From: Candidatus Formimonas warabiya
GTDB taxonomy: Bacteria; Bacillota; Dehalobacteriia; Dehalobacteriales; Dehalobacteriaceae
Reading direction: 5' to 3'
NCBI RefSeq assembly: GCF_002777255.1
Contig: NZ_CP017634.1
Span: 3,484,903-3,548,902, forward strand
DNA length: 64,000 nucleotides
Position numbers and translations under genes: made by a program. Positions 24,738 to 33,933 of this stretch are shown here, piece after piece. The stretch's first letter is position 1. Every line of letters begins with the position of its first letter. The notes under the pieces are model-generated. The model ran no database searches. It saw only the letters and a program-made list of their open reading frames with translations, and had not been told where the DNA came from.

Positions 24738-25901
24738 TTATTTTTTAAGAATCGTACACGAGGCATTGGGGCCTGCCCCCGAGGCATGGGTCATGCCGAC
24801 TTTTGCACCCTCAACCTGTCGTGGACCGGCTTCGCCTCTGAGCTGTAATGCAATCTCATATATTTGCCTGCAGGCTGTAGCTCCCAGCGGATGGCCGCAT
24901 GACATAAGTCCTCCGTCTGTGTTGGTGGGCAAATCCCCGCCAATGTCAAATTTACCAGCTCTTAGCAGACTTGGCGCCTCATTTTTCGGGCACAAGCCCA
25001 ATTTTTCAATGTCCCATAATTCGGATGGAGACATACTGTCATATACCTGAGCCAAGTCAATATCTTCGGGTCCGATCCCTGCCTCTTCATAAGCCATTCT
25101 GGCAGACATTTCTGTCATGCCCTCTTTGGGCGGGAATTTAATGCTATGTTTTTGCGCCGACTGATAAAAGGGGTCGCCATATACTCCCGTTGTAAGCACT
25201 GAGCCGGCAACGGTCAAAGCATTACTTGCCGACTTTAATTTGTCTTTGCTGCAAAGGATGAATCCGGCAGCTCCGTCAGCCAGAGGGCAGCAGTGTAAAA
25301 GCCTGAGCGGTGATGCTATCGGCCTGGACGCCATTACTTCTTCTATGGTAACAAGCTTTTGAAAGCGCGCCAGGGGATTTAACGAACCGTTTTTGCGGTT
25401 TTTTACGCTGACACGGGCGAAGTCTTCAACCGTTGCACCGCTTTGAATCATATATTCCAAAGTTTCATTAGCATAATTGGCAGGCTGCAGGTTAAAACCC
25501 ATTTCAAGCTCCCACGGTCTAAAGGCTGTGCTGGGAATGGGACCCCTGGGCATTTTCTCCATACCGAGTACAAGAACGCAGTCATAAATTTCAGCCGCTA
25601 CCGATTGATAAGCCAGCCTGAAGGCAGATCCTCCGCTGGAACATGCATTCTCGATATTTACAATGGGAATTCCCGTAAGCCCAACTTCTTTTATTGCCTG
25701 GTGTCCGGACCCTGTCCCCTGGTAAACGCTGCCGCAGAAAGCTGCCTGGATATCAGACCACTGCATCTCAGCATCTTTTAATATACTAAGGATAGCCTCT
25801 GCACCCAGATCAAACCATTTAACGTCATCCGGGTATGCGTTAAACCTGGTCATTCCAATACCTGCTACATAAACCTGCCTCATTTGATTTAATGGTTTCA
25901 T
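24738..25901 (-). CDS. Thiolase of the SCP2-like/DUF35-associated type
   Basis: Encodes 387 residues. The acylated Cys is in NIENACSSGGSAF and the catalytic His in SCGHPLGATA. The final thiolase block, normally CxGGGxG, reads THASGAGPNAS, so the second Cys is replaced as in SCP2-type proteins. Its ATG overlaps the DUF35 gene stop (TAATG), and thiolases of this kind form complexes with DUF35 OB-fold partners. It would cleave or form a 3-oxoacyl-CoA, the last step after ring opening or beta-oxidation. BbsB of benzylsuccinate degradation has the same partner arrangement. Confidence 0.88.
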   Translation of the reverse strand: MKPLNQMRQVYVAGIGMTRFNAYPDDVKWFDLGAEAILSILKDAEMQWSDIQAAFCGSVYQGTGSGHQAIKEVGLTGIPIVNIENACSSGGSAFRLAYQSVAAEIYDCVLVLGMEKMPRGPIPSTAFRPWELEMGFNLQPANYANETLEYMIQSGATVEDFARVSVKNRKNGSLNPLARFQKLVTIEEVMASRPIASPLRLLHCCPLADGAAGFILCSKDKLKSASNALTVAGSVLTTGVYGDPFYQSAQKHSIKFPPKEGMTEMSARMAYEEAGIGPEDIDLAQVYDSMSPSELWDIEKLGLCPKNEAPSLLRAGKFDIGGDLPTNTDGGLMSCGHPLGATACRQIYEIALQLRGEAGPRQVEGAKVGMTHASGAGPNASCTILKK

Positions 25902-26362
25902 TATCTGGGCCCCCCTGCCTGTTTTTTCACCGGCTTACATTTATAAGTCAGCACTTCAGCCCCTTCAGCATTATCATGAAGTTTCTCCACAACAACTTCT
26001 ACTTCCATACCCACTTTAAGTTCATCCAGTTCACAGCCGGTAAACAACGTTTCAATGCTTACTCCGTCATTCAGTGTCACCCAGCCGTAAGCATACGGTA
26101 CGGGACCGAAGTAAAAACCGCCTGCCGGTTTTTGTTCAACCACCGTAAAACTCATAATTGTTCCATGACCGTCTAATTTAATTTTCTCAAGATTATTGCT
26201 CTGGCAGTGCGTACAAATGTTTTTTGCCTGTTCCGGAAAAAACAGCTCTCCGCAGGAAAGGCATTTACTGCCGATCAAATTTACCGTCCCATCCCCGGAT
26301 ATTTCCCACATGTCTTTTTTAATAGGTATTACAACCTTCTCTTCATTTGCCATTGCAGCCAC
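25901..26362 (-). CDS. DUF35-type zinc-ribbon/OB-fold protein, thiolase partner
   Basis: Encodes up to 153 residues. The start is either GTG 26360-26362 or ATG 26351-26353; both share AAGGGG upstream. The zinc ribbon is CLSCGELFFPE followed by ICTHC, the typical rubredoxin-like four-Cys site. An OB-fold follows (GTIMSFTVVEQKPAG, then VPYAYGWVTLNDGVSIETLF). Proteins of this family bind thiolases or HMG-CoA synthase and guide the acyl-CoA between active sites. Stop and start with the thiolase gene overlap by one base. Confidence 0.9.
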   Translation of the reverse strand: MAAMANEEKVVIPIKKDMWEISGDGTVNLIGSKCLSCGELFFPEQAKNICTHCQSNNLEKIKLDGHGTIMSFTVVEQKPAGGFYFGPVPYAYGWVTLNDGVSIETLFTGCELDELKVGMEVEVVVEKLHDNAEGAEVLTYKCKPVKKQAGGPR

Positions 26363-26400
26363 TCACCCCTTTTGCTAATTATTTAAATAAACAGAGCCTT

Positions 26401-27609
26401 CTAGACTATTTTTTCATCCTTGAGAGTCTCTATTTTTTCCTTGCTGTAACCAAGAGCTGACGACAATACTTCTTCGGTATGCTCACCCAAAAGCGGAGCG
26501 GATTTAGCCTTTGTAGGTGCAGGCATACTGCCTAATTTAACGGGGCTGCCGACCAATTTGATCGTCGACGCCACCGGGTCATCAGCCTCAATCCACATGC
26601 GGCGGGCATTTGCCTGGTCGCAGTTATAGATTTGCTCTGAGTTTCTTACCGGGCCGCAGGGAAGTCCTGCCGCCAAAAGCTTTTCGGTAACCTCTTCTGA
26701 GGTATATTGGGTCATCCATTCCTCAATGATCGGGTCCAGTTCCTGGCGATTTTTTGCCCTCAGCATGGAATCAGCGAACTGGGGTTTTTCAAATAACTCA
26801 GGTTGGCCAATTGCATCACAAAAACGTTTCCACATCTTAGATTCCTGAACAATGATAGCCACATATCCGTCTTTGGTCTTGTAAGCGCCCCATGGATGAA
26901 TCAGACTTTCCTTACCGCGGCTCATGACCTTTCCGGTAAATGAATATGTGGTCAGGGCTCTTTCCGTCAGAGCCATCATCACATCAAACATAGCAATATC
27001 TATATACTCACCAAGACCTGTCTTCTCCCTTTTATAAAGGCTCAGGCTTACGGCATATGCCATCAGCATTCCGGGAACGACATCTCCGAATGCAATCATG
27101 GGGTGAAGCGGCGGTCCGTCTTGAGCACCAATGAGGTGCATCAACCCGCCCATCGCCTGAATAATGATGTCATAAGCAGGCCTTTCCGAATAAGGCCCTT
27201 TAAGTTCTTCCATCTGCCCAAAACCGCTGACAGAACCATAAATGATCTTAGGATTTATTTCTTTTACATCCTCATAGCCAAGGCCCATTTTCTTAAGTGT
27301 GCCAGGTTTCAAATTTTCCAGCATCACATCGCTGCTTTTGATTAGATCTTTTACTATTTCCAGGCCCTGAGGATCTTTTAAATTTACGGTGATACTCTTT
27401 TTATTACGGTTAAACCGCAAAAAATATCCGCTGACTTTCTCTCCCTTGGCATTTTTTAAAATGGGACCCGGTTCTCTGGCGGCGTCGCCCCGACCCGGAG
27501 TTTCGATCTTAATTATTTCAGCGCCCATATCGGCCAGCATCTGGGTGCAAAAAGGAACGGCCACTTGTGTTTCGCAGGCCAGTACTCTTATTCCTTCCAA
27601 TGGTTTCAT
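26401..27609 (-). CDS. CaiB/BaiF (class III) CoA-transferase, copy 2
   Basis: Encodes 402 residues. It is collinear with the protein at 14815-16029 and most positions are identical, including FLRFNRNKKSIT, GSVSGFGQ and YIDIAMFDVMMAL with the catalytic Asp. The ATG overlaps the stop of the B12-subunit gene by four bases (ATGA), indicating translational coupling. In copy 1 the two genes are separated by 24 bases, so linkage of the transferase to the mutase is kept although the joint differs. Differences between copies are mostly conservative, so the same reaction or close homologous substrates are expected. Confidence 0.9.
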   Translation of the reverse strand: MKPLEGIRVLACETQVAVPFCTQMLADMGAEIIKIETPGRGDAAREPGPILKNAKGEKVSGYFLRFNRNKKSITVNLKDPQGLEIVKDLIKSSDVMLENLKPGTLKKMGLGYEDVKEINPKIIYGSVSGFGQMEELKGPYSERPAYDIIIQAMGGLMHLIGAQDGPPLHPMIAFGDVVPGMLMAYAVSLSLYKREKTGLGEYIDIAMFDVMMALTERALTTYSFTGKVMSRGKESLIHPWGAYKTKDGYVAIIVQESKMWKRFCDAIGQPELFEKPQFADSMLRAKNRQELDPIIEEWMTQYTSEEVTEKLLAAGLPCGPVRNSEQIYNCDQANARRMWIEADDPVASTIKLVGSPVKLGSMPAPTKAKSAPLLGEHTEEVLSSALGYSKEKIETLKDEKIV

Positions 27610-28025
27610 GGAGCCATTACCCCCTTATTGTTTTCTTTAAAATGAGCTTCAATACAGCCGACTATTTCTTCCGCCTGGCTGCCGGGGCCGAAAACGGCGC
27701 CTACACCCATTTCCTTTAAGCCCTGCCTGTCAGCCTGCGGAATAATTCCGCCTACCAGCACCAGGATATCATTTACCCCCTCCTGTTGAAGCCGGGCCAT
27801 GATATTTTTAACCAGCACGTTATGCGCTCCTGATAATATGCTTAATCCTATCACCTGGACGTCTTCCTGGATCGCCGAGGCCACAATCAGCTCAGGAGTC
27901 TGACGCAGGCCGGTATATACCACTTCCATCCCCGCATCTCTTAAAGTACTGGCAATAACCTTTGCCCCCCGGTCATGTCCATCCAGTCCGGGTTTTGCAA
28001 TTAAAACCCTTATCTTCTTATCCAT
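27606..28025 (-). CDS. B12-binding small subunit of mutase, copy 2
   Basis: The start is ATG 28023-28025, ten bases after GGAGG; GTG 28029-28031 is possible. It encodes about 139 residues. The motifs LDGHDRG, GLSILSGAHNVL and VGGIIPQAD are intact, as in copy 1. The C-terminus is extended by a few residues that overlap the CoA-transferase start. Two complete, separately encoded B12 subunits suggest two parallel holoenzymes or interchangeable parts. Confidence 0.93.
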   Translation of the reverse strand: MDKKIRVLIAKPGLDGHDRGAKVIASTLRDAGMEVVYTGLRQTPELIVASAIQEDVQVIGLSILSGAHNVLVKNIMARLQQEGVNDILVLVGGIIPQADRQGLKEMGVGAVFGPGSQAEEIVGCIEAHFKENNKGVMAP

Positions 28026-28046
28026 TGCCACGCTACCTCCAGCTGT

Positions 28047-29651
28047 TTAATATACCCCGAGATCTGTGAAAGCGCCGTAAACTTCTTTTAGACAATCTGT
28101 CATTTCGCCTAAGGTGACATATGCCTTTGCTGCCTCGATTGCTGCCGGTACAATATTTTTACCCTTGGAAGCATCCCTGCGCAGTTTTTCTATTGCTTTG
28201 GCCACCTGCGCGGCGTCGCGCCGCCCTTTCAGTTCATTCAATCTTTTGATCTGCTTCGTCTCGGACGCCTGGTCGGTTACAAAGATCGGGATATCTTCCT
28301 CTTCATCGTTCTGATAAGCATTCAGTCCCACTATTATTCTTTCCTTGCCTCCTATTGACTTCTGGAATCTATACGCCTCTTTGGCCAGCTCTCTTTGAAA
28401 GTACCCGGCTTTTATGCATTGAACGGCGCCACCCATATTGTCAATGCGTTCTATGTATTCATAAACCTCTTTTTCTATCTCTGACGTCCGGCTCTCGATG
28501 GCATAACTGCCGCCTAACGGGTCAACCGTATTTATCACTCCCGATTCATTGGCGACTATCTGCTGCGTACGCAGCGCCACTGTTACCGCTTCTTCGGTAG
28601 GTATCGAGAAAGCCTCATCATAAGACGAGGTGGCAAGTGTCTGAATTCCTCCCAGAATTGCCGCTAAAGTCTCTATGGTCACCCTGACTATGTTGTTGAG
28701 CGGCTGCTGGGCGATCAGCGTACTCCCGGCTGTATATGCCAGAATACTAAGCTTCATGGAGTCAGGGTTTTGCGCTCCATATCTCTCCTTCATAATTTTG
28801 GCCCAGATTTTTCGGGCAGCCCTGAACTTAGCGACTTCTTCCAGTAGGTCAATCTGAGACGCAAAGAAGGTGTACATTTGAGGCGCAAACTGGTCTATGC
28901 TCACTCCCCGCGCCACTGCTTCATTAAAATAACTAATTCCATCCGCGTAACAAAAGGCCAGTTCCTGAGCCGCCGTAGCGCCGCTTTCCCTGATGTGGTA
29001 GCCGCTTAGTGCCATGGGAACCCAGTTGGTGAGCCTTTGGGAACAGTACTCAATCACGTCTACGGCCAGTTTTACAGCTGCGTCAGGAGGGAAAATATAT
29101 GCGCCGCGCGCAAAACATTCCTTCAGCGGGTCATTCTGGAGCAGAACTTTGATCTTATTGGGATCTATGCCGTTTTTTTCGGCAAAGCCCACAAGAAGCG
29201 CTGTCATCATTGGCCCGATAGCGTTGGCTGTAGTCCTTATCTGGCGTATTTTTTCGAGGGGTATGCCGTCAAACAGTTTTTCGATATCTTCAATACTGTC
29301 GATGGCTACACCCACCTTGCCAACTTCACCGCCGGAAAGAGAATTATCTGAATCCAGTCCTATTTGGGTAGGCAGGTCAAGAGCGATTGAAAATCCAGTC
29401 TGCCCCTGCTCCAGCAAATACCGGAGGCGAAGGTTTGCTTCCTCCGCAGAGCCAAACCCTGAATACTGGCCCATTATCCATAGCTCATCCCTGTACATTC
29501 CGGGTTTGATTCCTCTGGTAAATGGGTACTGCCCGGAACTGTTCAGGTCCTTGTTATAATCAAATCCCATGCTTTCCAGATCAGTCGGAGAATATAATTC
29601 CTTTAAAGGAACCCCAGACATGGTCTGATATTTTTTTTCTTTTTGCATCAT
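28047..29651 (-). CDS. Divergent methylmalonyl-CoA-mutase-family large subunit, copy 2
   Basis: Encodes 534 residues from ATG 29649-29651 after the same GGGTGGTG leader as copy 1. It shares every unusual feature with copy 1: GMYRDELWIMGQYSGF, RTTANAIGP, LQNDPLKE with the Arg in FARGAYIFPP, SILAYTAG and TLATSSYDEAF. Tyr, Arg and His of the reaction centre are kept. The two proteins differ by many mostly conservative changes over the whole length, so the duplication is not recent, in contrast to the pyrophosphatase pair. It forms the holoenzyme with the B12 subunit encoded 21 bases downstream. Confidence 0.85.
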   Translation of the reverse strand: MMQKEKKYQTMSGVPLKELYSPTDLESMGFDYNKDLNSSGQYPFTRGIKPGMYRDELWIMGQYSGFGSAEEANLRLRYLLEQGQTGFSIALDLPTQIGLDSDNSLSGGEVGKVGVAIDSIEDIEKLFDGIPLEKIRQIRTTANAIGPMMTALLVGFAEKNGIDPNKIKVLLQNDPLKECFARGAYIFPPDAAVKLAVDVIEYCSQRLTNWVPMALSGYHIRESGATAAQELAFCYADGISYFNEAVARGVSIDQFAPQMYTFFASQIDLLEEVAKFRAARKIWAKIMKERYGAQNPDSMKLSILAYTAGSTLIAQQPLNNIVRVTIETLAAILGGIQTLATSSYDEAFSIPTEEAVTVALRTQQIVANESGVINTVDPLGGSYAIESRTSEIEKEVYEYIERIDNMGGAVQCIKAGYFQRELAKEAYRFQKSIGGKERIIVGLNAYQNDEEEDIPIFVTDQASETKQIKRLNELKGRRDAAQVAKAIEKLRRDASKGKNIVPAAIEAAKAYVTLGEMTDCLKEVYGAFTDLGVY

Positions 29652-29685
29652 GTCATTCACCACCCTGTTATTCTTCTGCTATTAA

Positions 29686-29860
29686 TTAATTTGGTGCAGT
29701 TTCTCAATTTCTCCGCAAGGGTAGCCAGGTCCTATATGGATGCTGAAATGCCTACCAATCTCGAATGGTCTCATAAATGGTGCTTTCCCCGGGAATCAGC
29801 TTCCCGGGGAAAGCCATCGGGTTCTTAATACCCCGTCCATCAACAATAATACAGTCTACA
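29686..29860 (-). pseudogene. Remnant of the soluble chemoreceptor gene (module 2)
   Basis: The minus strand reads GRGIKNPMAFPGKLIPGEST, matching [20 protein letters not shown] of the intact receptor at 18115-19008. It then jumps with a large internal deletion and frameshifts to DLATLAEKL-like sequence corresponding to the receptor's last residues. It occupies the slot between mutase and transporter that the intact receptor holds in module 1. No product is expected. Confidence 0.85.
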
Positions 29861-31217
29861 GGGCCTTATTCCCTATATCTGCTTCCAGCTTCTCACGGGA
29901 AGTTGCCAAAGTGCTGGCACTGTTATATTTTTCCTGTACGATCATCATGGCGAAAGCCGCAATTAAACCGGGAATAGCTATTGCTATAAAGTTTAGCTGG
30001 AGTGAAAGGTTCATCGAGAGTAGAGACCCAACCATCATAGGGCCAAAAATTCCTCCTAGACGTCCTATACCTAAAGACCACCCAATCCCGGTAGATCGAA
30101 CATTATTGGGGTAATATTGAGAAACATAGGCATTACAGACAATTTGAGTGCCCATTGTAGTAGCCCCGGCAATGGTAACCAGAATTGAGATAATAAATGT
30201 ACTGGATTTAAAGCTGAGCAGGCAGATCGCGATGAAGGATATAGCATAAAATACTATTATTACTTTTCTGCCATTTATTCTGTCCGCGAGTAATCCGCCG
30301 ATGACGGCTCCGATAATGGCCCCTACGTTGCAAATCACCATGAATAACAGGCTTGAACCCATGGAGTACCCTGCGTTTTGCATTAGCTTGGGAAGCCATG
30401 TTTGTAAGGCGTAAGTCATCAGTAAACTCATAAACATTGTTACCCAGAACATACTGGTGCTTCTTGTCCTATTGTTCTCAAACAAACTTACCACCGGCAT
30501 ACCCTTTGCCTTTGCTGCCCCCAGAGAATATTTTTCTCCTTCCACCGGCTTGTAACCCGGACTGAGTTTCTTTAACCATTTCTGAATTCTTTCATCCTGA
30601 TTTTTGGCAACATAGAGATTCATTGATTCGGGCATGAAGATCAGAAACAATGGTAATAGCAACAGCGGTAAACCACCTATAAAGAACATCCCCCTCCAAC
30701 CGAAAGATGGAATAACAGCTATGCCCACCCCGGCTGCAATCATTGCGCCCACTTGCATACCGCTAAACATAATTGTTACAAGCGTGCTGCGGATTGCCTT
30801 TGGAGAATACTCTGTAATCATGGCAATTAAGTTGGGCATGACTCCGCCTAGCCCTAGCCCTGCGATAAAGCGGAATAACCCAAATTGGTTTGGTCCTTGA
30901 GCGAAACCCACCATCAGAGTAAAGAGTCCAAATAGTGTCAGACACATCAGGATTACTTTTTTCCTTCCAATTTTGTCGGCAAGTGGCCCAAAAACCAAGG
31001 CGCCTATCATCATTCCAAAAAGTGCATAGCTGCCAAGCGCCCCCGCCTGCGCCGGCGATATATTCCAATCTTTCATTAAAACAGGGACAATGGTACCGTA
31101 AACCACCAGGTCATATCCGTCGAATATAATTGCACAGGAACATAAAATCAGGATTAGGAGGTGATAGCCATTGAATTTACTCTCATCAATAACTTTATTT
31201 ACATTAACCGAATGCAT
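29856..31217 (-). CDS. MFS importer, aromatic acid:H+ symporter (AAHS) type
   Basis: The start is ATG 31215-31217 after GGGAGG (453 residues, 12 predicted spans). Family landmarks are the first-helix D in IIFDGYDLVVYGTIVPVL, the loop GPLADKIGRKKVI, and the sixth-loop motif GGLLADRINGRKVI. The layout follows PcaK/BenK/MhpT-type importers of benzoate, protocatechuate or phenylpropionate. The substrate is therefore likely an aromatic or other cyclic carboxylate. It is the only intact transporter in the island; its counterpart in module 1 is a remnant (19280-19480). It ends against the chemoreceptor remnant. Confidence 0.9.
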   Translation of the reverse strand: MHSVNVNKVIDESKFNGYHLLILILCSCAIIFDGYDLVVYGTIVPVLMKDWNISPAQAGALGSYALFGMMIGALVFGPLADKIGRKKVILMCLTLFGLFTLMVGFAQGPNQFGLFRFIAGLGLGGVMPNLIAMITEYSPKAIRSTLVTIMFSGMQVGAMIAAGVGIAVIPSFGWRGMFFIGGLPLLLLPLFLIFMPESMNLYVAKNQDERIQKWLKKLSPGYKPVEGEKYSLGAAKAKGMPVVSLFENNRTRSTSMFWVTMFMSLLMTYALQTWLPKLMQNAGYSMGSSLLFMVICNVGAIIGAVIGGLLADRINGRKVIIVFYAISFIAICLLSFKSSTFIISILVTIAGATTMGTQIVCNAYVSQYYPNNVRSTGIGWSLGIGRLGGIFGPMMVGSLLSMNLSLQLNFIAIAIPGLIAAFAMMIVQEKYNSASTLATSREKLEADIGNKAL

Positions 31218-31294
31218 CACTTTTGCCTCCCTACTTTTTTTTGACCAACTAATAAACCATCTCCCCTAAAATAATCTCTATGATTGAATAATAA

Positions 31295-31650
31295 TCACCT
31301 CCGGTACTTGCCGTAGTCAGGTTTTCCTTTTCTAAAAAAGCATTCTTTCCCTCCACTGCTTCGTCAGTTCCATAATACATATTTAAGGCCACCCCGGCCA
31401 TGGAATGGATTCCCCAGACCGACTCAGTATCAGCGTTAAAGGATGCTTTCAGAGCCGTAAGAGCGGTTCTTTTCCACTTCCTCCTCCAATTGCTCAGGAG
31501 GAACTACTTTGTTTACCAGTCCCATCTGCAAGGATTCTTCTGCAGTGTATTGTTGGCAAAGGAACCATATTTCCCGGGCTTTTTTTCGCCCACTATCCGT
31601 GCCAGATAGGCGCTTCCGTATCCGGCGTCGAAGCTGCCGACTTCCTTAGA
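31295..31650 (-). pseudogene. Remnant of BadI/MenB-like hydrolase, second copy
   Basis: Read on the minus strand in shifting frames it gives [20 protein letters not shown], then [20 protein letters not shown], then [20 protein letters not shown] and GKPDYGKYRR, ending at TGA 31295-31297. This is the C-terminal half of the protein encoded at 22709-23491. At least two frameshifts and a short deletion separate the pieces and the N-terminal half is gone. It joins the reductase remnant directly, showing a deletion between the two. Confidence 0.88.
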
Positions 31651-31651
31651 T

Positions 31652-31815
31652 TGCCTTTTTGCCTAATTTGGCTAATTTCTTTTCTGCTACGATGCAAATG
31701 ACCGGTTCCCAAGTCTGGTCTCTTTCCATGCAGGTATTGCAGTATACACACTCAATAATATCTTTCGGCCTGTTTTCAACTTGCTTGATAAATTTAAAAG
31801 CGCCTCCTAAATTTA
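31652..31815 (-). pseudogene. Remnant of old-yellow-enzyme reductase, second copy (C-terminus)
   Basis: The minus strand reads FIKQVENRPKDIIECVYCNT, then CMERDQTWEPVICIVAEKKL, ending AKLGKKAI and a stop. It matches the four-cysteine C-terminus of the reductase at 23597-24709 (CVYCNTCMDRD, then VNCIIWEK). Only about 50 codons remain. The order reductase-hydrolase is the same as in the intact pair. The 31816-31900 stretch before the ligase stop holds no gene. Confidence 0.85.
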
Positions 31816-31900
31816 AGTTGTTTAAATTATTGCTTTGTAACCGGAGCAGATCGCAATTTACTCCTGCAATCCGCTCCGGCTACCTTCTTAACTCCTTGAC

Positions 31901-33568
31901 TTAGAGTAAGCCCTCTTTTTCCATAATTTCCTGGATTTCAACCCGCAATAATTTCTTTTCAATTTTTCCTACATTGGTTTCCACTAACTCATCACGCACT
32001 TCAAGCCGTTCAGGCAACTTGAATTTAGCCAGTTTCCCTCCCAGGAACTCGCAAACTTCTTCCAGCGTGAGCGTGTCGTCTTTATTATTCAGGCTTACAA
32101 ACATACAGCCTTTTTCTCCCAGTATCTTATCAGGCATTGCAACCAAGGCGCAGTTATGTACTTTGGGATGCTTGAGAAGCAGGTTCTCAACTTCCGAGCA
32201 GGCGAATTTCTCTCCGCCTCGGTTGATCAGGTCCTTAATACGGCCGGAGATTATTAGGCCCCTGCCGCTTGGATGCATTCTGGCAATATCGCCGCTCTTA
32301 TAAAAACCGTCTTCCGAAAAGGCCTCTTTATTTTTCTCAGGCTCGTCCCAGTAACCCCTGATCGTATACGGACCACGGAACCAAATCTCCCCGTCCTCTC
32401 CGAAAGGAACCTCTCCGGAGCCATCTACAGCCATAAATTTGTACTCGTCATCCGGGGATACAGGCAACCCGATCGTAGTATAATTAACCTCCCATGTATC
32501 CAACAAACTCGTTTGCGTGATCGTACCTTCAGACATGCCGAACTGGGAAATCAGTTTGCATTTTAATTCAGGCACTACTCTAATGGCTGCGTTGTACTCA
32601 AGCTTAGATGCACCATTAATGATAATCTCTAAAGATGAGAGATCATATTTAGGCCTATCTTCAAAATCTAATAGTTTAATAATCATAGCGGGAACCATTG
32701 GCACGTGGGTAATCTTTTCTTTTTCAATTAATGCACAAATATCTTCTATCCGGGTAGAGGTACCCATGACAACTGTTCCGCCAAACATGAGACAGCCCTG
32801 GATTCCAGGAGCGTTTAAAACAAAATTGTGCGCCACCGGGGCAACGCACAGATACCTTGTATACATGGTAAGCGCGCACTCCCAGCTGGACTCATAACCC
32901 ACATACCTGTAGGCGTTATATTCACGCGGTATCAGCTTGTTCATACCGGTTGTCCCGCCGGAAAGAAGAAGGATACATATATCATCCGGACTGGGATGGG
33001 CAAGCTCGAGAATTTCAGGCGACATTCTCTGCTCAATCGGATCATCCATCAGATCGTGAATGGAATAATAGCCTTTGGGGCATTCCTCGCCAAGCCCGGC
33101 TATCATGCAGTACTTCATCTCAGGCATATTGGCTTTGACTTCTTCAACCAGCTCCCGATAATCGTAACCGCGGAAAGTGCCGGCTACCACGTATCCTATG
33201 GCGCCGGCTTTTTTGGCGAGATACGATATCTCTGTATACCTGTGTTGCTGCAAACACATCACCGGAATAACACCTATTTTTTGCATAGCCAGATATATAA
33301 CTAAAAATTCAGGTATGTTGGGAAGCTGTATCACTACTCTGTCTTCTTTTTTCAGCCCCATGTGCAGAAAATGCATGGCCAGCCTGTCTGATTTTGTCTT
33401 CAGCTCACCGTAGGTGTATCTTTGATCTCCGCCGACCAGTGCTTCTTTGTCCCAGAAACGACGGGCCATCCGGTCAAATTCATCTGTGAAAATTTCCTCT
33501 TTCCAGTACCCTCTTTTTTTGTAAAACTTAGCCAATTCGGGCCTGTAGGGGATAACTTCATTTAACAT
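31901..33568 (-). CDS. AMP-forming acyl/aryl-CoA ligase (EntE/DhbE-like branch)
   Basis: Encodes 555 residues after GGAGGG. The ANL-superfamily motifs are LLLSGGTTGMNKLIPREYNA (P-loop-like), QFGMSEGTI, FRGPYTIRGYW, YKSGDIARM and GRIKDLINRGGEKFACSEVE, with the C-terminal catalytic Lys in NVGKIEKKLL. The N-terminal layout and AGAIGYVVAGTFRGYDY resemble 2,3-dihydroxybenzoate-AMP ligases and relatives that activate aromatic acids. It would make an acyl-CoA from the imported acid, releasing AMP and PPi. It is the first gene behind the predicted sigma-54 promoter. PPi could be used by the pyrophosphatase encoded at 36.3 kb. The exact acid is unknown. Confidence 0.88.
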   Translation of the reverse strand: MLNEVIPYRPELAKFYKKRGYWKEEIFTDEFDRMARRFWDKEALVGGDQRYTYGELKTKSDRLAMHFLHMGLKKEDRVVIQLPNIPEFLVIYLAMQKIGVIPVMCLQQHRYTEISYLAKKAGAIGYVVAGTFRGYDYRELVEEVKANMPEMKYCMIAGLGEECPKGYYSIHDLMDDPIEQRMSPEILELAHPSPDDICILLLSGGTTGMNKLIPREYNAYRYVGYESSWECALTMYTRYLCVAPVAHNFVLNAPGIQGCLMFGGTVVMGTSTRIEDICALIEKEKITHVPMVPAMIIKLLDFEDRPKYDLSSLEIIINGASKLEYNAAIRVVPELKCKLISQFGMSEGTITQTSLLDTWEVNYTTIGLPVSPDDEYKFMAVDGSGEVPFGEDGEIWFRGPYTIRGYWDEPEKNKEAFSEDGFYKSGDIARMHPSGRGLIISGRIKDLINRGGEKFACSEVENLLLKHPKVHNCALVAMPDKILGEKGCMFVSLNNKDDTLTLEEVCEFLGGKLAKFKLPERLEVRDELVETNVGKIEKKLLRVEIQEIMEKEGLL

Positions 33569-33703
33569 GTCTTCCCTCCATTCTATTATTCTGTGACTAC
33601 CCGAGACGTCAGCGGCCAGATCACACTCTCATCTTTTGCTTTCCCTCCAATTTGATTATCTTGACAGTACTGAATTGCCAGCAATTTTCAAAAATTAAAA
33701 ATA

Positions 33704-33719
33704 TGCAAGAAAGGTACCA
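33704..33719 (-). promoter_or_regulatory. Predicted sigma-54 (-24/-12) promoter of the catabolic island
   Basis: On the minus strand TGGTACCTTTCTTGCA has GG and GC exactly ten bases apart and differs from the consensus TGGCAC-N5-TTGCA at one position. It lies about 135 bases before the ligase start, oriented towards the island. A sigma-54 activator gene starts on the other side, which is the expected arrangement. Confidence 0.75.
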
Positions 33720-33933
33720 AAAAAAGCTCATTCTGCAATTTTTTTATTTTTTCCTTTAATTCTGTTAATTTTTTAGCTCTTTCGGCAGTGTATTGTTGGT
33801 AATCTTGGAATAATTCAAGAGAACTGCCCAAAATGCAGATCACGATTTACAAGCTTCGAAATGAGATGTATGATAAAAGTAGCTCAATTATTGTTCATTA
33901 AATGTACATTTTTGCAGGAGTTGATGTTTCATC

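Noticed and set aside
23591..24748. Plus-strand open frame of 385 codons opposite the old-yellow-enzyme gene
   Set aside because: It has no ribosome site. Its sequence is what the strongly biased codons of the reductase produce when read backwards, and it lacks any family likeness.
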